Positions 42,600 through 52,361 of a stretch of 64,000 nt of DNA are shown here, piece by piece. Position 1 is the first letter of the stretch. Each line of letters opens with the position of its first letter. The DNA lies in NCBI GenBank assembly GCA_963556255.1, contig OY744615.1, positions 23,442,191 to 23,506,190 on the forward strand. The letters run 5' to 3'. Source of the DNA: Allolobophora icterica. Lineage: Eukaryota; Annelida; Clitellata; Crassiclitellata; Lumbricidae. The notes below the pieces were generated by a model. It worked only from the letters and a program-made list of their open reading frames with translations, had not been told where the DNA came from and searched no databases. The position numbers and the translations under genes are program-made.

Positions 42600-42854
42600 G
42601 CTGTCACTTGCCAACAATGGAAAATGTCGCCATCAGGTAATTGACTGCAGATATCGATCTTAGCCTTTATCCCATGGAAAACATTCCTGATATTTAAATG
42701 AGCTTTTATCTCAATGACCTTGTCGTATTCCAAGACATGTATCTGGTATCGTTGCTAATTATAACCGACCATTAAACCTATTAGGCTATCATAATGCTCG
42801 CCTCCGTAGGTGATGGCAATCATGAAGGCAATCACACGCGAAGCACGTCATGTA

Positions 42855-43290
42855 TGTAATTATAGCAGCTATTCCCGTGGCCCGTCGTGGCTTTTCTCTT
42901 AACACACACATATATAGGCCCTATATAAAAATACATGTCACGTTGAAGAAAATATTGCCGACGTATAACCCAATTAGCTATTCCCCGTTGGCCCTTCCCT
43001 TTTATCCAATTATAAGTGGTGCAACGTCATTGCCCATGTCAAAGGTAATTAACTATATTCACATGGTCTGTCTCTTTTCTCCAATTATAAGTGACGCAAA
43101 GAAATCAGTGCAACGTCATCTTTATATGTGACGCTAAAGAAAATACTGCAACGTCATTGTCCACGTATGACACAATTCGCTATTCCTTCTTGACCCCTCC
43201 TTGTTATCCCATTACAATTGGATAAAATTATATTTATAAGTGATGACCCAAAATTCTTTGCAACGTCATTGTCTATGTCCCTGGGAGTCC
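42855..43290. repeat. Satellite-like ~90-bp degenerate repeat, locus 1
   Basis: Recurring blocks GCAACGTCATTG, CACGTATAACACAATT, AGCTATTCC, TTGGCCC-TC and CCAATTATAAGTGACGCAA appear several times in order. The same unit occurs at 44370-44510 and 55090-55400. Confidence 0.7.
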
Positions 43291-43494
43291 GCAGGGGAAG
43301 CAAAGGGGATCAGTTGTTGCCTCTGGACTTTGAGCATATTTTACAAAAAGAAAATCTTTTGATCATTACGATTATTATAACAGTCCCAACACGATTTTCA
43401 GTGCGAAGAAAACAATTATTTAGGTAAGTCCTTGACCATAATTTATTTTTAAAGCTGAAAACGGGTTCCCACTCCCAGAACGCTATAGCTAACA

Positions 43495-44380
43495 ACAGGC
43501 AAATGTCAAATGCTTCCAAATGCTTCCAAAAGCGCTGGCAGCAGCGCTGTTGGGGTTCGCGTCAGACCCCTAGTCGCCGAAGCGAGCGCCGAGGGTCATG
43601 ACGCGATCGGTTGCTTTCCGCACCCTCAGTCCCCGTGCCAGCAATTTAAACTTCGCTCCCCCTACAAAAATTCCAGCGGACGTCCATGTCTATGTCACAC
43701 CCAAAGAGGTTATAAATAGAAACTAGAGAAAGCGCTGCCGTGTAGCCTATGGAGTTTTCGGTGTTTGACGCAAGCGATATAGGCTTGCATATTCTCGATT
43801 CCTCATGTCAAGTGTATGCTATTATAGGCCTATAGGCCGTATACACGTCACTTGTAAATTGTGCATATACCATGGCAATAGGAATGTGGAAATTGGAATG
43901 TGGAAATTGGAAATTGGAATGTGGAAATTTCAGCAGGTCGCGTCAGGGTCATGGGAGTTATTCAGCAGGTCGAAGAAATTTTTGTTTGAGTTTGACGCAT
44001 CAAGCAGCATGACCTCAACATCATCAGCATAACTTAGATATATAAAACTAAGACATATTATTAGATTACACTAGATTAGTAAAAAAGTCGCTTAGATCTA
44101 ATAATTGCACTAGTGATGTTATGGGAGAGATGCTGATGTTTTAAATGTAAAAAGATATTAAAAATTCCAAAGGTCAGCAGTAAAAAGGCAGGTCACAAGG
44201 CAGGTCAAGAGTAAAACAGGCAGGTCAAATGACCTACCGCGACCCATGGTAGCGCCGCCACTGTATTTCTAGCTCATTCGTGACCAAGTAGGCCTATACC
44301 AGCAAGATGGAAGGATTCTAGCGTCAACGAAAAAAGACGATATGACATCATTCGATATGACGTCATACCTAATTAGCTAT
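43495..44380. other. GC-richer non-coding stretch
   Basis: CpG-containing DNA (43520-43700), GGAATGTGGAAATT short tandem copies (43880-43930), and at 44240-44265 a possible lone right hAT end (GGTAGCGCCGCCACTG) without a visible partner. Confidence 0.4.
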
Positions 44381-44510
44381 TTCTGTGGCCCGTCTTTTTT
44401 CTCCAACTGTGAATGACGGAGGTTATTGTCAACGCATAACACCGAGTTAGCATTAGGCCTATCTATTTTTTTTCTTGGCCCAGCTCTGTTCTTCAATTAT
44501 ATAATTATAT
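44370..44510. repeat. Satellite-like repeat, locus 2
   Basis: TAATTAGCTATTTC, TGGCCCGTC, TCTCCAACTGTGAATGACG, TATTGTCAACGCATAACACC: the same block order as locus 1. It lies 150 bp left of the Mutator-like element. Confidence 0.6.
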
Positions 44511-44650
44511 ACATACTAGATGTTTGCCTGTCCTAAGACTGCTGAAAAAGAATTTGAAAATGTATTTCCAATGTGAGTCATTAAAAGAAAAACGCAATGT
44601 AAGAAATTTCTGTGCGTTTATTGCGTAGTCGTGCCGCCTAAATAATATCG

Positions 44651-44659
44651 TTCCCGGAT
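44651..44659. repeat. MULE target duplication, left
   Basis: TTCCCGGAT, identical to 54655-54663. Nine bases is the hallmark length for Mutator elements. Confidence 0.92.
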
Positions 44660-44744
44660 GCGTATTCGTAGACCATACAGTGCTACGTCTTACAGGGCTA
44701 TATCGACCAATGGGATACGAGTTATAAATAGCGTGACCCAGTTT
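44660..44744 (+). repeat. MULE left terminal inverted repeat
   Basis: Starts GCGTATTCGTAGACCATACA and ends GACCCAGTTT. Matches the right repeat at 82 of 85 positions. Confidence 0.92.
44723..44730 (+). promoter_or_regulatory. TATA box in left MULE repeat
   Basis: TATAAATA, mirror of the TATA box upstream of the transposase. Here it would drive transcription rightward into non-coding DNA; no ORF follows. Confidence 0.4.
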
Positions 44745-44996
44745 GGGGTTTGAGGTATACAGATAACACTAGAAGGGCATGTCATATAATCTCATTGGCA
44801 GAAACTGTAAACAAATGGCGCCCTAAAGCCCTGGTTAGAATTTTTGTAATTGATGCTAACATTATCCAAATTATGACCAAATACCATGAAATGAAATGCA
44901 CGCTACAGAGAATATGTCCATGTAATTAAAAGCACGCTTGAGAGAAGATAATTTATGTTGGTCAAAGTACTGAAATTAAGTCTGATATTCACGAGA

Positions 44997-45281
44997 CTTA
45001 TGAAGTAAGTAAGTAAATATATTCTTTATTACACCATTAGTAAACGCACAATGGGACAGTTGCTAGAAGCACTGAATGCAAAACAGAGTAATAAACCGAA
45101 ATAAAATTATAAAATAAGTAAATAAATAAGCAAGTGTAGCCTGGTAATGTAACCCTGTCAGAGGATCACATCGCGGTATCTCACGATTATACGAGCGAGG
45201 CCGAAGAGAGTATCTGGATAATCGTATCGGAGGGAGCAAATCATGGAGGACATGCACTGGGTCCCGAAGGATAGAAGCGTG
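44997..45281 (-). mobile_element. LINE ORF2 3' end inside the MULE
   Basis: Minus translation gives VLHDLLPPIRLSRYSLRPRS, the C-terminus of a CR1/L2-like ORF2, then a 3' UTR with ACTT tail. Cut on its 5' side by the hAT element. Confidence 0.65.
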
Positions 45282-45645
45282 CAGTGGCGGCGCCAGGATT
45301 TCAGGTTTGGGGGGGCTGAAGCCCCAAGCTCTTCCCTTTCTTTCTTCCTCCTCTGCCCCTCCCCTTTTCTTCATCCCCCTTTCCCTTCCTATACTTCTCT
45401 CCCCTCCTCCTCTTCCATACCCTGCCCTTCTTCCTCCCCCTTCCTTTCCCTTTCCTCCACCCCTTCCTAGTCCTTTCCCTTCCTCCTACAACCCCACCCC
45501 TGCCGCGAAGCGGCAGCCCTTTGAAGCGAGGATCTCCCAGAAAAATTTCAGGTTCCAGATGCCTGTATGTGCGTTTTAGCACACATCCAGTGAAAAAACA
45601 TGGCACTGTATACGGAACTTTCAAGGAGGAGGATAAACAGTTGTT

Positions 45646-45823
45646 AACGCTATGTATTGTTGTTACAAAGATTCAGCAACAGGGAGAAATGCCAGAGACT
45701 GGGCAAAATCGACAATCGTCCCTATATACAAAAGAAAAGGAGATCCACAAAAATTACAGAGGCATTAGCTTACAGAGCATTCCAGAAAAATCTTCACCAA
45801 AATGATACAAATCAGAATGAAGC
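45646..45823 (+). mobile_element. RTE LINE reverse transcriptase, left part
   Basis: Frame-shifted coding for a VPIYK-KGDPQ and NYRGISLQSIPEK region, the start of an RTE-clade reverse transcriptase. It continues at 46846 after the inserted MITE. Confidence 0.75.
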
Positions 45824-46837
45824 CAGTGTGATTCTCCTTACAGATTTTATTTTAGTTATAGTTACAGTTATAGTTAATGGTTTTTCATTTTAGTTATAGT
45901 TACAGTTATAGTTAGTATTATTATTTAGTTATAGTTATAGCTATAGTTACTGGACTTTTATTTTAGTTAATTTTAGTTAGTACATAGTTACAACTGGCCC
46001 CGATGGCGTTGCGCCTGGTCCCTACATGGGGTAATCGATTAAACGTCAACATATTTTTGGCCATTTTTGATCTCCTCGCTTGTCAACAAGTGTCAAACAT
46101 TCAAGGACCCCCTAACAAAATTATGTCAAAGAAAATTACCCCACCCCAGAAAATTTCTATGACTCTAACAAATGCAAAACTGAAATTGCCGAAAAAACAA
46201 AATGTTGCTATTCAGATTTGAATTTGATACTTAATGGCTACAGTAGGTTACATCTGTAACAGATATTTAATGATTTTTTTCCATTCAAAAATACAATCTC
46301 GTTTTCTTTTAAATGTGTTATCAATTTGATTTTTATTATGAAGATTTCTATTTTAAACATGAAGATGATAACTTTTTTTAATAATATTCCTTTTAACATA
46401 GAAAATTAAAATCAAAACAAGTTTTCTCAGTCTTTAATATGACTACTAATTTTACGAATTTGCGCAAGTCAAATTTCGTCGCAATTATATAGAAACGTTT
46501 ACACAATAAAAATTACATTTAATAAAACGAGCCTATAGATAGGCCTATCTATAAATATTGATGAATGAGCCACTACTACTGGGTTAATTCACAAATCAAA
46601 AATTAGGGCGAACATAGGCTGTTATAGCGCATTTTCACATTCTCATGTTTATCGATATTGCACTATTTATTTCATTAACGAAAATAACGATGAATTTTCG
46701 TTAGTGTTATTTTCGTTATAGTTATAGTTATAGTTAATGATATTTTTTAGTTATAGTTATAGTTATCGTTAACGAAATCATTTTTTGTTCGTTAACGAAC
46801 ATTTTCGTTATCGTTAACGTTAACGAGAATCACACTG
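45824..46837. mobile_element. Non-autonomous hAT element, 1014 bp
   Basis: Perfect 13-bp inverted ends CAGTGTGATTCTC and GAGAATCACACTG; perfect 8-bp duplication AATGAAGC (45816-45823, 46838-46845). Many TTATAGTTATAG and GTTAACG motifs lie near both ends. Removing the insert and one duplication rejoins an RTE reading frame, which confirms the boundaries. Confidence 0.93.
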
Positions 46838-47170
46838 AATGAAGCAGTATGTTGAGAGAGCACTTGGAGACCAGGAAGAAGCACAATTGATCAACTATTC
46901 ACAATGAGACAGATACTTGAAGAAAGCATAGAACACAACCAGAAAGCCTTCATCAACTTCATAGACTTCAAACAAGCATTCGACAGTATACGGCATGGTG
47001 AAATGTGGAGAGTGATGCAAAACGCAGGAATAACAGAGCAACTTATCATACTTGTACAGAAGATATATCGAAAATCATCAAGTGCCATTAAGTAGATAAA
47101 AGATCACAGAATACTTTCACATGAAAATTGGAGTACGACAAGGATGCATCGTATCCACATACATATTTAA
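46838..47170 (+). mobile_element. RTE LINE reverse transcriptase, right part
   Basis: QYVERALGDQ, MRQILEESIE, then FINFIDFKQAFDSIRHGEMW: reverse-transcriptase motif with the first catalytic Asp in FIDFKQAFDS. A stop at 47094-47096 and a GAT repeat at 47180 end it. Confidence 0.85.
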
Positions 47171-47179
47171 CCTAACCGA

Positions 47180-47257
47180 TGATGATGATGATGATGATGA
47201 TGGTGATGGTGATGGTGATGGTGATGGTGATGGTGATGGTGATGATGATGATGATAG

Positions 47258-47354
<97 letters not shown>
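47180..47354. repeat. (GAT)n/(GGTGAT)n microsatellite
   Basis: Long trinucleotide run; the poly-Asp, poly-Met and poly-His ORFs are artefacts. Confidence 0.97.
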
Positions 47355-47355
<1 letters not shown>

Positions 47356-48134
47356 GGTCAGTTTTGCAGCAGTTGCATTGCCTGGCGTTTCAAGTTCTGT
47401 ATAGATGGCCATTTAAATTCACATGAATAATCGGTACCTACATACATGTGCGAAAATCCTTGGACAGAGGCGCGTCACTAGGGTTGGTGTCACCCAGTGC
47501 GGTACATTATGGTGTCACCCCCATTAGAAGGTTCAATAAAGTAAATTAGCATAGAGTTTCAGCTTTAGGTAAATTACAGTACATGTAAGCTGGGTTTACG
47601 AAAAATGTTTTGTTGTTATCTGTTATTGTTAATCTAAAAATAGTAATTTTTTCTGGATCTGAACTTAGTTAATTTTTTCCATTATAATTTAGTAGATTTT
47701 TTAAAATTCCACAATGTCGGAGTTAGGGTGGGGTTCTCTAAAATCTCACTGGATCTGAACGAATCGCAATATCATATCGATGGTTCCAATTCAGATGGTA
47801 CTGACTCGGACTCCAGATCTCAAAATTCCCCTCCCCGCAGCTACAACGCCGGGCCCGAGCACTGTGAGAACTGATATAGGTTGTGATACATACCAGATTT
47901 ATTCTTTTTTTGCTGTAACAGAAATAACTCAACAATGACTGTCTGAGACGTTTGATAGAAGCCTTCTTCGAAGATACATTAGATGATTAGAAGTAGAAGC
48001 CATAGCTCGTCGGTAATGGGTATGGAAAAGTGACTTGGTCTTGCTATCGGTGTTGACTTTGGTTTTGGTCTTAAACCGTTGATCTTGTATTGGTCTTGTG
48101 TGCGCGGCTGCACACATGCAGTGGTATATTCAAT

Positions 48135-48146
48135 GAACAGAGAGAC

Positions 48147-48191
<45 letters not shown>

Positions 48192-48260
48192 GACAGACAG
48201 ACAGACAGACAGAGAGAGACATACAGAGAGACGGAGAGAGATGTGGAGAGAGAGTGGGGA
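48135..48260. repeat. (GACA)n and GAGA-rich repeat
   Basis: Perfect GACA copies at 48151-48212, then GAGA-rich sequence. Confidence 0.95.
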
Positions 48261-48678
48261 GAGAGTGGGGAGAGCGGGATGAATGAGGCATATGGTGCAG
48301 AGGCCAGCTGCCTAGCGCAGGGTGAATATAAGATGGAAGGCGGAAAACGAGGAATGTCTAGCCCATAGCGTGCTATACAAGGTCATGTGTCAAGCGGCAA
48401 CCGATCTGTTCACACAGAGCGATGGCTATACGATAGCTTGTACAACCTGGACATTGGATGAGGGCTCTGTTAGTCATAGCGGGCCACCTAGCTACGTTAC
48501 ACACGCATCAGATTCTTTAAGAATTGTTAGGGAAATAGCATTTGCTATTTGAACCCTCTATTTGTACGTAAGCATTGCAAAGCTTCAGAGATTTTCAGCG
48601 TTTTGCTTTGGGGGGGCTGAGCCTCAGTTTGGGGGGGCTAAGCACCCCTAGCCCACCCCTGGCGCCGCCACTGGAAGC

Positions 48679-48785
48679 GTGTTTAGTTAAGATAATTGTA
48701 GTCATGTCTCAATGTAATCTTACTGCGTTTGACTGTTAGTTTGAATTAATAAAGAAAAAGATTATTATTATTATTATCATCAGCC
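48679..48785 (+). repeat. LINE 3' tail with ATT end
   Basis: Resembles 17730-17837; ends AATAAAG then an ATT repeat. It abuts the right end of the 3.4-kb hAT element. Confidence 0.5.
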
Positions 48786-50699
48786 TTAGAACACAACAGG
48801 TCAGATGTAGGAGTATCAGTTGGCAGATACCCTTGTCACTTAAGTTTACGTATCAAAGAAGTCACGGTGTAGCATTTGTATAAAAGTAGTCATATATATA
48901 TTCAACTAGCATGCAGATGGTTACCTCTGAAAATAATTGCTCAGCTATTTTAATACACGCAAACAAGATGTTGTTACCTCCAATGCACTATGAAAAGGAA
49001 ATGGCACCTCCCTATGTTCCACATGGAATATGGCACCTTTACTTGGTTCTCTAACCTTTGCTTCTTAGATGTTAAAGCATTTTAAAAGCAAAATGAATCG
49101 CCAAAATAATGTTAGAAAGCAACTACCGGTATGTTTTTGGCCACCTCTGAAAGACTATAATGTAGCATACTTGACAGCCCAAATAAAGGTGCTACATACA
49201 TAATTATTGTATGTACGTATCTGCACATTTGTTAGCGCTCTAACAAAGGCACTGTCATTATAGTGCAAATGGGATGTTATAGCGACCTAACAAACACACT
49301 GTCATTATAGTGCAAATGGGATGTTTAAGTTCGTGCATTGGAACTGGGCAACTCTGTTAGTGGAACAATTCAGGCCCTTCAGTTTACTTAATTGTTGGTA
49401 ATCAGTAAGAGACCACTGTTCAATAAAGTATCACCGAGTCACTAAAGTCCTCTACTGAAAAAACACACCTCTGCAACACTGTCAAACGAATTCGTTTCAC
49501 ATCATTTTATTGATCGAACTTACATGTAGGCAACTTTTACAGTCTGCACTCAGAGTCAGAATCTTGAAAAGTCCTGCAGTTACTGGCAACAATTTGAGAA
49601 AGAAGCAGGACAAAACATGACAATTTTACATACATCCAAAAGGAGATAATTAATCGGCAGCTATAACAAAATTAGTGCTGTTCACTGACGAATGTCTCAA
49701 ACAAAGAACAGCTGTAAGACAACATCAAAGTGATACAACTGTGACCCCCATTAATTAATTTATTTTAATTAAATTCGAACAGCACCACCACTTAACAAAG
49801 GCATCAATTGACGGTGCTAAGCACGAGTGTCGACTAATTGTGCTATGCAAGCATGTGACTTATTCCAAATCCTTACACGCAGATCCTCTCAGGCAAGGTT
49901 CAACACTCGACACAACAAGATGTCAAATAAAGAAATAAATCTTTTCTCGTGCTTTCATCAATTGCAACATACTGCATTTCGATCCCCTCATTTTCATAAG
50001 AAGTCGTGTGCTACACAACTAAACCAGCAACCACAGGGCAGACCAACACACGGAAATATAATCACTCAGTAAGACAATTTATTCAGCAACAATTTGCCTG
50101 AATATTAAGAATCGTACAGAAGCATAAGCTCAAGACCATTCCATTAAGTTTTGTCACAGTCAACCCAACAGGTTGTCCTGTTCCCTGTCTAGTCTTTATC
50201 TCATCATCCATTGAAAACTATCCTGTTGATGATGATGATGATAGCACAAAATTCACAAGTTAACCTACTTCTTCAACATAAAACTAACAATATGATCTTA
50301 GATTCATTATAAATCACTGTCGTTCAAGAAACTCCACGTAACCCTATGCACTTCAAAATCGAACTCAACTTCATAAACACATCCACATTAAATTCAGTTT
50401 TGAAACATAGAAATTTAAAATTTCACACAAAATGCAACTGCTAAATTATGCCTAGAGGACATCTGAAGTAAAAATTTCTCAGAATGAGCAACGATATCAA
50501 AAGTGGCCATGAACTACACAAGTCAAAAGTGCCCGAAAAATACAGAGCTAAAGAAACCAAGAGCAACATAACTCCAAACTGGCCATGAACACCAACAGTC
50601 AAAACATGGTCACCATGAATAGCACAAATTCAAAGTGGCTATGAACAATTCAATGTATTATCATATTTAAAACCCAGATGAAAAACAACAGTTCAGTTT
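48786..50699. other. MULE non-coding half and transposase 3' UTR
   Basis: No coding signal. A 65-bp segment with ACTGTCATTATAGTGCAAAT is tandemly duplicated at ~49225-49322. AAGTGGCCATGAAC-like copies lie at 50500-50650, just past the transposase stop. A possible minus-strand AATAAA is at 49506-49511. Confidence 0.45.
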
Positions 50700-52361
50700 T
50701 CAGTGAGCTTTGCCATGCTGTTTTGCATTAGGCTGGTTCAATGCAACGTTCAGACTGAGACCATGTCGACGCTTCTGATGATAGCGTTCAAGAGCAGTCA
50801 GCGGTGGCCTTCCTGCAGCAATACGTTTGCTGCCTCGTGTGACAGCAGGTCGACGACGGCTAAGTGCTGTTGGCTGAACACGTATGATTGAACCGCTTCG
50901 GTATACACAACTCACCCCAGCACCTTGCGTGTGCAAGAATGTTTCCCACTGAGTTGCAGTCGTGATGTGGTTCAGACGTTTCAAAATTGTTGCTGTTGCA
51001 GCAGGAGTTGACTGAAAGCATTCATTCAACTGACACATCTTTTCAATTACTAGTCTGAAACTGCTGCTGTCGGCATTTGGGGTGACATCGTCTGTAACGT
51101 CAGGTGGTGCTTGCACCGAAACTTGAACGGCTGTCGAGTCACTTACTGTGATGTCCCTGGCTTGAATGGGTTGAGACTCCACGGGATGCTGGAAGTCAGC
51201 GTAAAATGATACATCTTCTACGCGATCCCCAAGAGCAAGCACAGCCATTCGGTGACGATCTTCAGCGGAAACTGGTGGTAATGATGGCATCCAAGATCCA
51301 GTGTGCTTCCAAACAGCAGCTTGGTGCTTGCAGAAGTGGCCAGACTTAGCGGCATTACACGTACATGTGCCCAGGCTGCAGTTGACAAAGTAGAAAACAT
51401 GATCTTCAACTGGCACACTGGTGTTCTTTTCACTAGGAACCGAGTACATGTCATCGATGGCAACAATGTCACTGGCACTGATGTAATCCGCCTTCCGTAC
51501 CAGACTCTCCAGAATCAGTCGAGGTTTGTGGACACGGGCCTGAGAAAACAGACGCAGTCTACCACGATAGTAGTCCTCCATGACAGTACATGTGAAGTCA
51601 ATCAATGTCACAATATTGTAAGCCTTACACCTACCGAGCACAATATCCTTGTAGAGTCGTATTGTGGACTCGCAGTAATTATTTGTGTTGTGACCCATCA
51701 TCGTACTGTCCCTCCATGCCATACACCACAAGTGCCGACGTTCCCAATAAGATATCATGTATTGCTTCCACTGTGGGTATTTGGTCCATAAACTGCTGTC
51801 GAACTCATGTGCATACGCATTGCTGACATCACTGATATTTGTGGCACGTACCAGCTGCTGAAACGACTGCATCAGTGGTTTGCGGTCCTGCTTCAGGATG
51901 CTGTGCTTCACGTCCCATAGCCAACGCCAGACAGCCTGCTGAACGTGAAATAAGCAGAGTTTTGTGTTGCTTTCAGGCCACACTTCATGTAAAGCACATT
52001 GCTCCGCATCACTGTCGTCAGTTATGAATGTCAGGGGGTGACCCTTGCCACCGAAACAGTCTGGCTCAGTGACTGCTTTGAAAAGAGAGAAGGCTAGATT
52101 GTAGTCAGCAGTTGATTGGCTGGTAGTGATTAGGATGCCAAGTGGAACAGCTCCAGCAGCACATGGCGCCAAGATAAATGTCAGAGAATGATTTTCGCAG
52201 TCACAACTGGCCGTCGAGTCAACAAATGCGATTTGTGACGCTTCTCGAAGTGCGTTGGCACGTTGCATGATTGGCGTCACGATGACAACAGCCAGAGGAT
52301 CTTTGTGCAATGCAACACGATGTCCAAGCTCTCTGTAGGACTCCAGCTTTTCCTCCAACAC
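50700..52361 (-). CDS. MULE transposase exon 3 (DDE, SWIM)
   Basis: 553 codons plus stop. Starts VLEEKLESYRELGHRV after acceptor TACCTTTAG. Contains all three candidate catalytic residues and the zinc finger. Confidence 0.93.
   Translation of the reverse strand: MLEEKLESYRELGHRVALHKDPLAVVIVTPIMQRANALREASQIAFVDSTASCDCENHSLTFILAPCAAGAVPLGILITTSQSTADYNLAFSLFKAVTEPDCFGGKGHPLTFITDDSDAEQCALHEVWPESNTKLCLFHVQQAVWRWLWDVKHSILKQDRKPLMQSFQQLVRATNISDVSNAYAHEFDSSLWTKYPQWKQYMISYWERRHLWCMAWRDSTMMGHNTNNYCESTIRLYKDIVLGRCKAYNIVTLIDFTCTVMEDYYRGRLRLFSQARVHKPRLILESLVRKADYISASDIVAIDDMYSVPSEKNTSVPVEDHVFYFVNCSLGTCTCNAAKSGHFCKHQAAVWKHTGSWMPSLPPVSAEDRHRMAVLALGDRVEDVSFYADFQHPVESQPIQARDITVSDSTAVQVSVQAPPDVTDDVTPNADSSSFRLVIEKMCQLNECFQSTPAATATILKRLNHITTATQWETFLHTQGAGVSCVYRSGSIIRVQPTALSRRRPAVTRGSKRIAAGRPPLTALERYHQKRRHGLSLNVALNQPNAKQHGKAH

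Larger units (their letters stand above)
45282..48673. mobile_element. hAT-ended element, 3392 bp, no transposase
   Basis: Perfect 16-bp inverted ends CAGTGGCGGCGCCAGG and CCTGGCGCCGCCACTG; perfect 8-bp duplication GAAGCGTG (45274-45281, 48674-48681). The interior has T/C-rich and GGGGGGGCTGA blocks near the ends, an RTE LINE fragment, GAT and GACA microsatellites. No hAT transposase or intact ORF is seen, so it must be non-autonomous or gutted. Confidence 0.9.

Noticed and set aside
47121..47430. Poly-Asp, poly-His and poly-Met ORFs
   Set aside because: Translation of a GAT repeat inside a dead RTE LINE.
51303..51791. 162-aa plus-strand ORF
   Set aside because: Antisense shadow of the MULE transposase.
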